This document shows, piece after piece, positions 35,302 to 44,554 of a stretch of DNA of 64,000 nucleotides. The notes under the pieces are model-generated. The model was not told where the DNA came from. It ran no database searches and saw only the letters and a list, made by a program, of their open reading frames with translations. The first letter of the stretch is position 1. Every line of letters starts with the position of its first letter. Origin of the DNA: Melioribacter roseus (lineage in GTDB: Bacteria > Bacteroidota > Ignavibacteria > Ignavibacteriales > Melioribacteraceae); NCBI GenBank assembly GCA_020726285.1, contig DYSW01000001.1, forward strand, positions 148,975-212,974, in the 5' to 3' direction. The translations under genes were made by a program, and so were the position numbers.

Positions 35302-35983
35302 CACTAATTTTTCTGTTTCTGATTTCCAAAAAGGCGAAAATGTTCTGATAAATAAGCCAATTAGTTGGACTTCGTTTGATGTTGTCAACAAAATCAAACG
35401 AAATCTAAAATTAAAAAAAGTTGGTCATTCTGGAACTTTAGACCCAGCTGCAATTGGTTTATTAATACTTGCTACCGGAAGTAAAACAAAAGAAATAGGA
35501 AAGCTCCAAAATCTTGGGAAAACGTATTGCGGTGAATTCGTTTTAGGAAAACGCACAAAATCAATGGATGGAGAAACTGAAGTATTCGAAGAAAAATCAA
35601 CAGAAAGTATTACTAATGAAATGATTTTTGCAGTTCGCGATTCTTTTATGGGTACCACATTACAAATTCCACCGATGTTTTCAGCAATTAAGCATAATGG
35701 TAAAGCATTATACAAATATGCAAGAAAAGGCGTTGAACTTGAACGTGAAGCAAGAGAAATTACAGTAAGTGAATTTGAAATTCTTGCAATAAATATTCCA
35801 ATTCTAAAATTTCAAATCTCTGTTTCAAAAGGAACTTACGTCCGAGTAATTGCAGATGATTTCGGACAAAAATTAGGTTGTGGTGCATATTTACAAAATC
35901 TAAAAAGAGATAAAATTGGTGAATTTTCATCTGAAGATGCTTTTGAAATAGATGAATTTTTAGCTCATTTCAAAGAAAAGTAA
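35285..35983 (+). CDS. truB: tRNA pseudouridine-55 synthase
   Basis: A 232-residue enzyme forming pseudouridine 55 in the T loop of tRNAs. The catalytic aspartate is Asp53 in GHSGTLDPAAIG. Other blocks are NKPISWTSFDVV, YCGEFVLGKRTKSMD, PPMFSAIKHNGKALY and VSKGTYVRVIADDFG. The short C-terminus, without a PUA extension, suits its length. It begins inside the last codons of rbfA, a typical arrangement of this operon. Confidence 0.95.
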   Translation: MITKNSTNFSVSDFQKGENVLINKPISWTSFDVVNKIKRNLKLKKVGHSGTLDPAAIGLLILATGSKTKEIGKLQNLGKTYCGEFVLGKRTKSMDGETEVFEEKSTESITNEMIFAVRDSFMGTTLQIPPMFSAIKHNGKALYKYARKGVELEREAREITVSEFEILAINIPILKFQISVSKGTYVRVIADDFGQKLGCGAYLQNLKRDKIGEFSSEDAFEIDEFLAHFKEK

Positions 35984-35987
35984 AAAA

Positions 35988-36914
35988 ATGAAAGTATTTT
36001 ATAGTTTAGAACATATAGAAAAAAATCCAAACACGATTTTAACAATAGGAACTTTTGATGGAATTCATAACGGACATCAGCAAATTCTGAGAGAAGTTAC
36101 TGAAAAAGCCAAAGAATTGAATTCTCGATCGTTTGTAGTAACATTTCATCCACATCCAAGATTTGTTATTTCGCCCGAATTTAATTTCAAATTATTAACT
36201 ACTATTGATGAAAAGCTAAATATTTTCGAATCACTTGGTGTAGAAAATGTTCTTGTAATTGAATTTACAAAGGAATTTTCTCAAACAAGCTATTCTGATT
36301 TTATTGAAAAAATGATTTGTCAGAAAGTTGGTGTAAAGCATATAGTAATTGGATACGATCACAGATTTGGTAAAAATAGAGATGGAAATATTAAAAATCT
36401 TATAAATTTATCAACAAGATGCAATTTCTCGGTTTCTCAAGTAAGCGAAATCAACCAAAATCAGAAAACAATAAGTTCTACAATAATCAGAAATTATATT
36501 GAAAATGGTAAAATTGATGAAGCAAATTCATTGCTCGGAAGAAATTACACATTTTGGGGGAAAGTAGTTCGAGGTTCGCAACGTGGCAGAGAACTTGGTT
36601 ACCCAACTGCAAATATTCAGCCAGATGAAAAAAAAGTAATTCCACAAAGTGGAGTTTTTGGCGTAAAAGTGGCAATTAAAGAAAATGAATATTTTGGAGT
36701 TATGAATATCGGAACGCGTCCTACTTTCGAAAATTTAAATCAATCTATCATAGAAATCTTTATCTTTGACTTCAAAGAAAATATTTATAGTACGAACATA
36801 AAAACTGAAATTCTTTTTTATATCCGTGATGAAAGGAAATTTGGAGATAAAGAAGAATTAATTAATCAAATTGAATTTGATATAAACTACGCAAAAAATA
36901 TATTTTATAACTAA
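35988..36914 (+). CDS. ribF: Bifunctional riboflavin kinase/FAD synthetase
   Basis: A 308-residue enzyme turning riboflavin into FMN and then FAD. The N-terminal adenylyltransferase half shows TIGTFDGIHNGHQQIL (nucleotide-binding HxGH-like site) and TFHPHPRFV. The C-terminal kinase half begins near residue 182 with GRNYTFWGKVVRGSQRGREL, LGYPTANI and GVMNIGTRPTF. It begins four bases after truB in the conserved truB-ribF order. A small hairpin and the rpsO leader follow its stop. Confidence 0.95.
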   Translation: MKVFYSLEHIEKNPNTILTIGTFDGIHNGHQQILREVTEKAKELNSRSFVVTFHPHPRFVISPEFNFKLLTTIDEKLNIFESLGVENVLVIEFTKEFSQTSYSDFIEKMICQKVGVKHIVIGYDHRFGKNRDGNIKNLINLSTRCNFSVSQVSEINQNQKTISSTIIRNYIENGKIDEANSLLGRNYTFWGKVVRGSQRGRELGYPTANIQPDEKKVIPQSGVFGVKVAIKENEYFGVMNIGTRPTFENLNQSIIEIFIFDFKENIYSTNIKTEILFYIRDERKFGDKEELINQIEFDINYAKNIFYN

Positions 36915-36915
36915 T

Positions 36916-36939
36916 TAATGGCGGTTAATTCTGCCATTA
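36916..36939 (+). promoter_or_regulatory. Hairpin in the rpsO leader
   Basis: A perfect 7-bp stem TAATGGC/GCCATTA (36916-36922 with 36933-36939) with a 10-base loop, right after the ribF stop and 25 bases before rpsO. There is no U-tract, so it is not a terminator. In E. coli and other bacteria S15 represses its own mRNA through a structured leader; this stem is a candidate of that type, unproven. Confidence 0.4.
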
Positions 36940-36964
36940 CATCGTAAACCAAAAAGGAGACAAT

Positions 36965-37234
36965 ATGTCAATCACAAAAGACGAAAAGTTAGAATTAATC
37001 AAAAAATTCGGCGAAAATGAACAAGATACTGGGAAAACTGAAGTTCAAATTGCAATTCTAACAACAAGAATTAACCAATTAACAAGCCATTTTTCAGAAC
37101 ATTCAAAAGATCACGCTTCACGAAGAGGTTTGTTAAAAATGGTTGGAAAAAGAAGAAGATTGTTGAAATATCTTGTAAAAAATGATATTCTCAGATATAG
37201 AGAAATCTTAAAAGAACTCAACATTAGAAAATAA
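36965..37234 (+). CDS. rpsO: 30S ribosomal protein S15
   Basis: An 89-residue helical protein binding the central domain of 16S rRNA. The block [19 protein letters not shown] and [19 protein letters not shown] (the rRNA contact) is intact, followed by LLKYL...RYREIL. GGAG at 36956-36959 provides the SD. It is followed after 11 bases by pnp, the widely conserved rpsO-pnp pair. Confidence 0.98.
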   Translation: MSITKDEKLELIKKFGENEQDTGKTEVQIAILTTRINQLTSHFSEHSKDHASRRGLLKMVGKRRRLLKYLVKNDILRYREILKELNIRK

Positions 37235-37245
37235 GAGGAAACTTA

Positions 37246-39375
37246 ATGTACATTAAAAAAGAAATTGAATTAGGCGGAAAAACCCTAATTATTGAGAGCG
37301 GAAAGTTAGCCAAACAATCCAATGGTTCTGTTATGGTAACTTATGGCGAAACAATGGTTTTGGTTACTGTAGTAGCCTCGGCTGAAGCAAAAGAGAATAT
37401 TGATTTTTTCCCCCTTTCAGTTGAATATCGAGAACGCGCTTTTGCTGCTGGTAAAATTCCCGGAGGATTTTTCAAACGAGAAGGAAAGCCAACTGAAAAA
37501 GAAATTCTTAGTGCAAGATTGATAGATAGACCAATCCGTCCCTTATTTCCAGAAAATTATCGAAACGAAACTCAAATTGCTGCATTCGTTTATTCGTATG
37601 ACACAGAAAACGATGCTGATGTTATTTCGGCAGTTGGCGCTTCAGCTGCTTTAGTTTTATCAAATATTCCATTTTTAGAACCAATTGGCGAAGTGCGAGT
37701 TGGTAGAATCGAAGGGAATTTGGTTATAAATCCAACAGAAAGCCAAATTAAATTATCTGATATGGAATTAGTTGTTGCTGGAACTGCTGATTCAATTATG
37801 ATGGTTGAAGGCGAAGCACTACAAGTATCTGAAAAAGAAATACTTGAAGCATTAATTTTTGCTCATCAAGCAATTAAAAAAATTGTTGAAATGCAACTTG
37901 AAATGCAAAAAGAAGTTGGCAAACCAAAAATGGAAATAATTCCACCTGTAATTGATGAAGATTTGCTTTCTGATATTAATGCTTTAGCTTTTGAGGAATA
38001 TAAAACTCTTGTTGCAACAGTTCTTGGTAAAGAAGAAAGAGCTGAAAAAAACAAGGAATTAAACACGAAAGTTCAAGAAGCACTTGCAGAAAAGTATCCA
38101 GAATCAGAAAAAATTATCGCTCAAGTTCTTCATGATTTAGAAAAGAAATTAATGCGTGAAAGAATTCTAACTGACGGATTAAGACTTGATGGTAGAAATA
38201 CTACACAAATTCGTTCAATTACTTGCGAAATCGGTTGTATTCACCGCACACACGGTTCCTCGTTATTTACACGTGGAGAAACACAAAGTTTAACAACCTT
38301 AACTTTGGGAACAAAACGTGATGAACAAATAATTGACGGATTGAAAGAAGAATATACAAAACGCTTTATGCTTCATTACAATTTTCCTCCATTTTCTGTT
38401 GGAGAAACTGGAAGATATTCAGGCGTTGGCAGAAGAGAAGTTGGGCACGGAAATTTAGCTGAACGCTCGCTAAAAAGCATTCTCCCAACCGAAGGAAAAT
38501 TTCCTTACACAATTCGTTTAAATTCTGATATTCTCGAATCAAACGGTTCATCTTCAATGGCAACTGTTTGTGCTGGTTCTTTAGCATTGATGCACGCTGG
38601 TGTTCCTGTAGAAAAAGCAATTGCAGGAATTGCAATGGGATTGATTAAAGAAGGCGATAAATACGCAATTCTTTCTGATATTCTCGGAAATGAAGATCAT
38701 CTTGGTGATATGGATTTTAAGGTTGCTGGTTCTGCTGATGGAATTACAGGATTCCAAATGGATATTAAAATTCAAGGAATTTCGTATGAAATTATGCAAA
38801 ATGCGTTGGAACAAGCTAGAGTTGGAAGATTACACATTCTTGGAATTATGAACCAAACAATCGATAAAGCAAACGAAAATATTTCTCAATGGGCACCTGT
38901 AATTGATAGTTTGTATATTAATCCAGAAAGTATTGGTGCAGTAATTGGAACCGCTGGAAAAGTAATTCAAAAAATCCAAAAGGAATTTAATGTTGAAATT
39001 ACAATCGAAGAAGACGGAAAAGTAAATATTTACGGACCTCAAATGGAATTTGCTGTAAAAGCAAAAAAATACATCAAATTGCTTGTTGCTGAACCGGAAA
39101 TTGGTCAAATATACACAGGCAAAGTTAAAAAACTTATGGATTTTGGAGCATTTGTAGAAATATTACCAAATAAAGATGGTTTATTACACGTTTCACAAAT
39201 TTCACATAGTAGAGTTGAAAAAGCATCTGATTTATTAAAAGAAGGTGATGAAATCGAAGTAAAATTGATAAAAATCGAAAAAGGCAAAATTAGTCTTTCT
39301 CGAAAAGTTTTACTAGAAAATCCCGACAAAAAAAAGCAAAATGATAATTCAGATAAAAATGAAACTGCTGAGTAA
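37246..39375 (+). CDS. pnp: Polyribonucleotide nucleotidyltransferase (PNPase)
   Basis: A 709-residue 3'-5' phosphorolytic exoribonuclease of the RNA degradosome class. Two RNase PH-like domains (about 1-215 and 300-540) flank a helical linker; FPLSVEYRERAFAAGKIPGG and NFPPFSVGETG are typical. A KH domain (about 545-610, IGTAGKVIQKIQKEF) and an S1 domain (about 615-685, GQIYTGKVKKLMDFGAFVE) follow. Length matches the family. A terminator directly follows. Confidence 0.98.
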   Translation: MYIKKEIELGGKTLIIESGKLAKQSNGSVMVTYGETMVLVTVVASAEAKENIDFFPLSVEYRERAFAAGKIPGGFFKREGKPTEKEILSARLIDRPIRPLFPENYRNETQIAAFVYSYDTENDADVISAVGASAALVLSNIPFLEPIGEVRVGRIEGNLVINPTESQIKLSDMELVVAGTADSIMMVEGEALQVSEKEILEALIFAHQAIKKIVEMQLEMQKEVGKPKMEIIPPVIDEDLLSDINALAFEEYKTLVATVLGKEERAEKNKELNTKVQEALAEKYPESEKIIAQVLHDLEKKLMRERILTDGLRLDGRNTTQIRSITCEIGCIHRTHGSSLFTRGETQSLTTLTLGTKRDEQIIDGLKEEYTKRFMLHYNFPPFSVGETGRYSGVGRREVGHGNLAERSLKSILPTEGKFPYTIRLNSDILESNGSSSMATVCAGSLALMHAGVPVEKAIAGIAMGLIKEGDKYAILSDILGNEDHLGDMDFKVAGSADGITGFQMDIKIQGISYEIMQNALEQARVGRLHILGIMNQTIDKANENISQWAPVIDSLYINPESIGAVIGTAGKVIQKIQKEFNVEITIEEDGKVNIYGPQMEFAVKAKKYIKLLVAEPEIGQIYTGKVKKLMDFGAFVEILPNKDGLLHVSQISHSRVEKASDLLKEGDEIEVKLIKIEKGKISLSRKVLLENPDKKKQNDNSDKNETAE

Positions 39376-39397
39376 TATCAAAAACATTAAATAAAGG

Positions 39398-39427
39398 AAA
39401 CCCGATTTGCTTAAATCGGGTTTTTTT
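39398..39427 (+). terminator. Intrinsic terminator after pnp
   Basis: An 11-bp stem (39398-39408 with 39413-39423) with a GCTT loop, followed by TTTT. It lies 22 bases after the pnp stop. The dus start codon is 18 bases further, so dus may need its own start site or read-through. Confidence 0.85.
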
Positions 39428-39444
39428 GTTTAAAAATATAAAAA

Positions 39445-40509
39445 ATGAGTTATCAGAAGTTAAATATCGAAAAAAAATTGCTTTTAGCACCGATGGCTGA
39501 AATTACAGACAAGCCATTTCGTAGTATTTGTAGAAATAACGGTGCAGCATTAACTTACACACAAATGATTAGCGCCAAAGGAATTGTTAAAAGAGAATTT
39601 GCAACGCTACGTTTAGCTGTATTTTCGAAAAAGGAATTGCCAATCGGAGTTCAACTTTTAGGAAATGATGCAAATATTATCTCAGAATCAATTAAAATTA
39701 TTAAGGAATTTCAACCTTCTACAATTGATTTGAATGCTGGTTGCCCAGTATCAAAAGTTGTAAAATTGGGTTTAGGAGCTGCGTTATTAGAAAATCAGTT
39801 GAAATTAGCCGAAATATTACGTGCGATGAAAAAATCTGCTGGAGAAATTCCAATTTCAGTGAAAATAAGATTAGGATTATCAAAAAATAAAATAAATGAA
39901 AATCTTAAAATTGCTGAAAATGAAGGTGTGGATTTTGTTATAATTCACCCAAAATATGCACACGAAAACAGCGAAATTCATCCGAATTATGAAATTTTAG
40001 CTGATATTAAATCGAAATATAAAATGCCTATTTTTGCAAATGGATTTTTCTTTTCAGCTGAAGAATGTGATTCCATAATAAACAAAAATTATGTAAATGG
40101 AGTAATGATTGCACGCGGAGCATTAGGAAATCCCTTTATTTTTAAGCAATTTGAGGAAATTAGAAAAGGTGAAATTCCAAGCGAAGTAACAATTAAGCAA
40201 ATATTTGATGCTTTTTCAGACCATATTCGTCTAATTGAAATAGAATATGGCGAGAATACTACGGGTTTAAACAATGCAAAAAAGAATGCAATTTGGTATT
40301 TTAGAAAAGTTGATGGAATAAAATATTTAGTACCAAATGTTTTGAAAGTTCAGTCATATTCTGAACTAATTAGCGTTGTAAAAAACCACAAGGAAGAAAT
40401 AGAATCGGGAAAATTTGTATCGCTTGGCGATGCAAATGAAATTAATAAAATGTTTTTAAATAGAATTCTCTTTTGGTTGCTAAAAGAGAAAAATGAAAGT
40501 TTTGAGTAA
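39445..40509 (+). CDS. dus: tRNA-dihydrouridine synthase
   Basis: A 354-residue flavoenzyme reducing specific uridines in tRNA to dihydrouridine. The FMN-barrel entry APMAEITDKPFRSICRNNGA, the active-site cysteine in NAGCPVSKVVKLGLGAALL, and later PISVKIRLGL and MIARGALGNPFIFKQF are family features. The subfamily (DusB-like by the AARGxLGNPW-type ending) is likely but not certain. It ends two bases before rng. Confidence 0.93.
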   Translation: MSYQKLNIEKKLLLAPMAEITDKPFRSICRNNGAALTYTQMISAKGIVKREFATLRLAVFSKKELPIGVQLLGNDANIISESIKIIKEFQPSTIDLNAGCPVSKVVKLGLGAALLENQLKLAEILRAMKKSAGEIPISVKIRLGLSKNKINENLKIAENEGVDFVIIHPKYAHENSEIHPNYEILADIKSKYKMPIFANGFFFSAEECDSIINKNYVNGVMIARGALGNPFIFKQFEEIRKGEIPSEVTIKQIFDAFSDHIRLIEIEYGENTTGLNNAKKNAIWYFRKVDGIKYLVPNVLKVQSYSELISVVKNHKEEIESGKFVSLGDANEINKMFLNRILFWLLKEKNESFE

Positions 40510-40511
40510 TT

Positions 40512-42092
40512 ATGGCAAAAGAAATATTAATTAGCAGTTCTGCATTTCAAAACAGAGTTGCGATAGTTGAAGATGGAAATCTATCCGACTATTTTATAGA
40601 CCACGTTGAAAAAGGACGAATGGTCGGAAATATTTATCTTGGTAGAGTCGCAAGAATTTTACCGGGAATAAGAGCAGTTTTTATCGATATTGGAATGAAG
40701 CACGATGGATTTTTACATTTTGCTGATATTGAAAAATTAAGTGATAGAGACGATAATTTTAAAGATGATGATAGTGATGACGATATTCCAGAAGAAATAC
40801 TGGCAAAACGCGAAAAATTTAATTATTTATTCGAAAAACCACTTCTTCAAATAAAAGGCGGAGTTGAAACTCCAACATTAAAAAGAGGCGAAAAAGTAAT
40901 CGTTCAGATTATTAAAGAACCGGTAAAAGGAAAAGGTGTTCGCGTAACTTCATCTCCATCACTTGCTGGAAGGTTTACAGTGCTGGTTCCATTCGATAAT
41001 CGAGTCGGAATTTCCAAAAAAATTGCAGATTTTAAGGAAAGAAAAAGATTACGTAGAATCGCAAGAGAACTTCTTCCAGAAAATTTTGGTTTGATAATTC
41101 GAACAGCTGCAAAAGGTTTGGATGCTGATATAATTGGCTCGGATATTAAATATTTGATGCGAGAATGGAAAAACATTGAATCTGGTGGAATGGAACTAAC
41201 TCCGCCATCTCTTTTGCATATCGATTTAAGTACAACAACATCTATATTTCGCGATTTATTTACACCAGATGTAACAAAAGTATTTATCGATTCCAAAAAA
41301 ATTCACAAAGAAATTCGAAATTACATAAAAGCGGTTCATCCAGATTGGGCAGATAAAATTGAGTTTTATAAAAGTAATTCAACAATATTTGAAGATTTCA
41401 AAATTCATGAGCAAATTGAATCTCTGCATAGTAGAAAAGTTGCATTAAAAAGTGGTGGACATATAATAATTGAACACACCGAAGCAATGACAGTTATTGA
41501 TGTTAATTCAGGAAAATACGCCAGAAGGCGAGAACAAGAAATCAATTCTCTTAAAACAGATTTGGAAGCAGCAAGAGAACTTACAAAACAACTCAAATTA
41601 CGCGATATTGGTGGGTTAATTGTTGTAGATTTTATTGATTTGCAAGTAGAATATAATAGAAAGAAAGTTTATGATGAATTGAAAAAAGAATTCAGAAAAG
41701 ACAGAGCAAAAGTTGTACTTCTTCCGATGACAGATTTTGGATTAATGCAAATTACTCGTGAACGAATTCGTGAAAATATTCTTCAATCAACTCACGAAGC
41801 TTGTCCTTATTGTAATGGTACTGGAATCTTGCAGAAAAAATCCAACACAATTCACGATTTAGAAGATTGGATTAAACGACATAAAAACGAAGGAAAAGTT
41901 AGAAGTTTACGAATTAAAGTTTCACCCGCAATTTGGCATATGTTAAAAGAAGGTGGATTCAAATCTTTGATTATTAAATGGCAATTCAAATATTTATTAA
42001 GGATAAAATTGGAAATTGACGATACATCAAACCCAGAAGATTACACAATTTTATCTTCAAAAGGCGAAGATTTAACAGAATTATATAATTAA
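40512..42092 (+). CDS. rng: Ribonuclease G/E family endoribonuclease
   Basis: A 526-residue RNase E/G-type endonuclease acting on rRNA precursors and mRNA. The S1 domain lies at about 36-130 and is interrupted by a very acidic stretch (residues about 78-92, [15 protein letters not shown]). The catalytic region shows [20 protein letters not shown] and [12 protein letters not shown] with the metal-binding aspartates. The Zn-link motif CPYCNGTG sits near residue 435. The length and lack of a long C-terminal scaffold favour RNase G over RNase E. It shares a transcript with dus. Confidence 0.93.
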   Translation: MAKEILISSSAFQNRVAIVEDGNLSDYFIDHVEKGRMVGNIYLGRVARILPGIRAVFIDIGMKHDGFLHFADIEKLSDRDDNFKDDDSDDDIPEEILAKREKFNYLFEKPLLQIKGGVETPTLKRGEKVIVQIIKEPVKGKGVRVTSSPSLAGRFTVLVPFDNRVGISKKIADFKERKRLRRIARELLPENFGLIIRTAAKGLDADIIGSDIKYLMREWKNIESGGMELTPPSLLHIDLSTTTSIFRDLFTPDVTKVFIDSKKIHKEIRNYIKAVHPDWADKIEFYKSNSTIFEDFKIHEQIESLHSRKVALKSGGHIIIEHTEAMTVIDVNSGKYARRREQEINSLKTDLEAARELTKQLKLRDIGGLIVVDFIDLQVEYNRKKVYDELKKEFRKDRAKVVLLPMTDFGLMQITRERIRENILQSTHEACPYCNGTGILQKKSNTIHDLEDWIKRHKNEGKVRSLRIKVSPAIWHMLKEGGFKSLIIKWQFKYLLRIKLEIDDTSNPEDYTILSSKGEDLTELYN

Positions 42093-42106
42093 AAGGAAAA
42101 AATAGA

Positions 42107-42754
42107 ATGAAATTTTTTATTGATACGGCAAATATTAACGAAATCAAAGAAGCAGAAGCACTTGGAATTTTGGATGGCGTAACAACAAATCCATCTTTGG
42201 TTGCGCGCGAAGGAAGAAATTTTATCGAGTTAATTAAAGAAATTACTGAAATTGTAGATGGACCGATTAGTGCAGAAGTTGTATCTACAGATTACGAAGG
42301 AATTTTGAGAGAAGGTAGAGAATTAGCTAAAATCCATAAAAATATTGTTGTAAAAGTTCCATTAATTAAAGATGGTTTAAAAGCAGTAAAAACATTTTCT
42401 GAGGAAGGAATTAAAACAAATGTTACGCTTTGCTTTTCGCCATCGCAGGCACTTTTGGCGGCAAAAGCTGGAGCAACTTACATTAGCCCATTTGTTGGCA
42501 GACTTGATGATATTAGCATAAATGGAATGGAATTAATCGGACAAATAATAGATATTTATTCAAATTATGGATATAAAACTGAAGTTCTTGTTGCAAGTAT
42601 TCGTCATCCTCTGCATTTGGTAGAAGCGGCACAAATGGGTGCAGATGTTGCAACAATGCCTTTTGAAGTTATTAATAAATTATTTAATCACCCATTAACA
42701 GATTTGGGTTTGGAAAAATTTCTTTCAGATTGGAAAAAAGTTGAAGGTAAGTAA
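42107..42754 (+). CDS. Transaldolase-like fructose-6-phosphate aldolase
   Basis: A 215-residue class I aldolase of the small TalC/FSA group. [13 protein letters not shown] opens the barrel, [13 protein letters not shown] is the phosphate-binding loop and the Schiff-base lysine is in [10 protein letters not shown] (about residue 86). [28 protein letters not shown] (in two parts) is typical. Whether it acts as a transaldolase or as an F6P aldolase cannot be told from sequence alone. It is followed directly by gcvT; the AAGG used by gcvT lies in its last codons. Confidence 0.93.
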   Translation: MKFFIDTANINEIKEAEALGILDGVTTNPSLVAREGRNFIELIKEITEIVDGPISAEVVSTDYEGILREGRELAKIHKNIVVKVPLIKDGLKAVKTFSEEGIKTNVTLCFSPSQALLAAKAGATYISPFVGRLDDISINGMELIGQIIDIYSNYGYKTEVLVASIRHPLHLVEAAQMGADVATMPFEVINKLFNHPLTDLGLEKFLSDWKKVEGK

Positions 42755-42755
42755 T

Positions 42756-43844
42756 ATGAAAAAAACAACTTTTAATGAAATGCATAAATTATATGGTGCA
42801 AAACTTGTTGAATTTGCTAATTATGAAATGCCAATACTATACAGTTCAATAATTGATGAACACAAAGCTGTAAGAAATTCTGTCGGTGTTTTTGATGTTT
42901 CGCATATGGGTGAAATTTTAGTTGAAGGTGAAAATGCACTAAACTTCGTTCAGAAAATTACTACAAACGATGCCTCGAAACTTACAAACGGGAAAGTTCA
43001 GTATTCGGCTATGTGTTATGAAGATGGTGGAATTGTGGATGATTTGCTCGTTTACAGACTTTCAGAAAATAAATTTATGCTTGTAATTAACGCTTCAAAT
43101 ATTCAGAAAGATTTTGAATGGATGCAAAAAAATAATAGTTACGAAGTAAGTTTAACAAACGAAAGTGATGAATATTCACTCTTGGCAATTCAAGGAAGAA
43201 ATTCTAAACCAATTCTTGAAAAATTAGTTGGAAAAGAAATTGATTTAGAATACTATACTTTTTCATTCTATCAACTTGCTGGAATCGATTGTTTAATTTC
43301 GCGAACTGGTTACACAGGCGAAATTGGATACGAAATATATTTTAAAGGAATTATTGAAGAAGCCGAAAAAATGTGGAAATCAATTTTTGACGAAGGAAAA
43401 CAATACGGAATTAAACCAATCGGACTTGGTGCACGCGATACTTTACGTTTGGAAATGGGTTATTGTTTATACGGGAATGATATTGACGAAACAACTAATC
43501 CAATTGAAGCTAATTTAGGTTGGATTACAAAATTGAATAAAGGTGAATTTAACGCATCAGAAGTATTAAATAATGCTAAAAAAAATGGAACAACAAGAAA
43601 ACTTGTTCCATTGCTAATTCAAGGAAAAGCTTTCCCCCGACATGGATACGAAATTGTTGATGGCGAAACTGTAATTGGTGTAATTACAAGTGGAACAGTA
43701 AGTCCAATTTCAGAAAAACCAATTGCAATGGGTTATGTTCAAACAGAAAAATCAGCAATTGGAAGCGAAGTAGAAATTAAAATTCGAAATAAAAACTATA
43801 AAGCAATTGTAACAAAATTACCTTTTGTGGAGACAAACATTTAA
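42756..43844 (+). CDS. gcvT: Glycine cleavage system T protein (aminomethyltransferase)
   Basis: A 362-residue tetrahydrofolate enzyme that releases ammonia from the aminomethyl-lipoyl H protein and forms methylene-THF. Blocks: FDVSHMGEILVEG, KITTNDASKLTNGKVQYSA, ISRTGYTGEIGYEIY and GLGARDTLRLEMGYCLYG. The frame opens five codons earlier at a TTG (42741), but the ATG at 42756 has AAGG just upstream and matches homolog starts. No gcvH or gcvP genes are in the window. The comB start overlaps its stop by one base. Confidence 0.95.
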   Translation: MKKTTFNEMHKLYGAKLVEFANYEMPILYSSIIDEHKAVRNSVGVFDVSHMGEILVEGENALNFVQKITTNDASKLTNGKVQYSAMCYEDGGIVDDLLVYRLSENKFMLVINASNIQKDFEWMQKNNSYEVSLTNESDEYSLLAIQGRNSKPILEKLVGKEIDLEYYTFSFYQLAGIDCLISRTGYTGEIGYEIYFKGIIEEAEKMWKSIFDEGKQYGIKPIGLGARDTLRLEMGYCLYGNDIDETTNPIEANLGWITKLNKGEFNASEVLNNAKKNGTTRKLVPLLIQGKAFPRHGYEIVDGETVIGVITSGTVSPISEKPIAMGYVQTEKSAIGSEVEIKIRNKNYKAIVTKLPFVETNI

Positions 43845-44554
43845 TGAAGGCAAATGTCCTATTTTCGTTTCAAAATTTAGATGAATTATACTTTTCAGAA
43901 AAAACAGTTGTAATTGTTGATATTTTACGCGCAACATCAACAATTGTTTATGCGTTAAACAACGGTGCAAGAGAAGTAATTCCAGTTGCTTCAATGGAAT
44001 TTGCTCGAAAAATTGCAGGCGGACAAAATATTCTTGCTGGCGAAAGAAATTCAAAAAAGTTAGATGGTTTTGAACTCGGCAATTCCCCAGCTGAATTTGT
44101 TCCAGAAATTGTAGAAGGAATGTCGATAATTTTTCTTTCTACAAATGGTTCAAAAGCAATTGTAAAAGCAAAATTTGCAGAAAACCTTCTAATTTCAACT
44201 TTTTTGAATATGTTAGCAACCACAAATAAATTGTTAGAAATTGGAAAAGATTTCGAAATTATTTGTGCAGGAAATTCAGGCTTTTTCTGTATGGAAGACA
44301 CAATTTTTGCTGGTAAACTAATTCGTGAAATTCAAAAAATAAATCCTGAATTAGAATTGACAGACTCTGCAAAAACAAGTATTATTCTTTCAGATGTTTA
44401 TGGAGATGATATCTATCAGATGCTTACTGAAACCGAACACGGAAAAGAATTAATTAATCTTGGTTTAGAAAGCGATTTTGAAATAATATCTCAAGTAAAT
44501 TCAATTGATATTGTCCCAATTTACGAATCAGGCTCAATAAAAGTGTTAAAATAA
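43844..44554 (+). CDS. comB: 2-phosphosulfolactate phosphatase family protein (ComB)
   Basis: A 236-residue Mg-dependent acid-phosphatase-like protein. Family blocks: VVIVDILRATSTIVYALNNGA, ILAGERNSKKLDGFELGNSP, FLSTNGSKAI and the acidic SDVYGDDIY region. In methanogens ComB makes sulfolactate for coenzyme M; many bacteria keep an orphan copy without the other steps, as here. The true substrate is therefore uncertain. It overlaps gcvT by one base, and ftsK starts at the base after its stop. Confidence 0.85.
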   Translation: MKANVLFSFQNLDELYFSEKTVVIVDILRATSTIVYALNNGAREVIPVASMEFARKIAGGQNILAGERNSKKLDGFELGNSPAEFVPEIVEGMSIIFLSTNGSKAIVKAKFAENLLISTFLNMLATTNKLLEIGKDFEIICAGNSGFFCMEDTIFAGKLIREIQKINPELELTDSAKTSIILSDVYGDDIYQMLTETEHGKELINLGLESDFEIISQVNSIDIVPIYESGSIKVLK

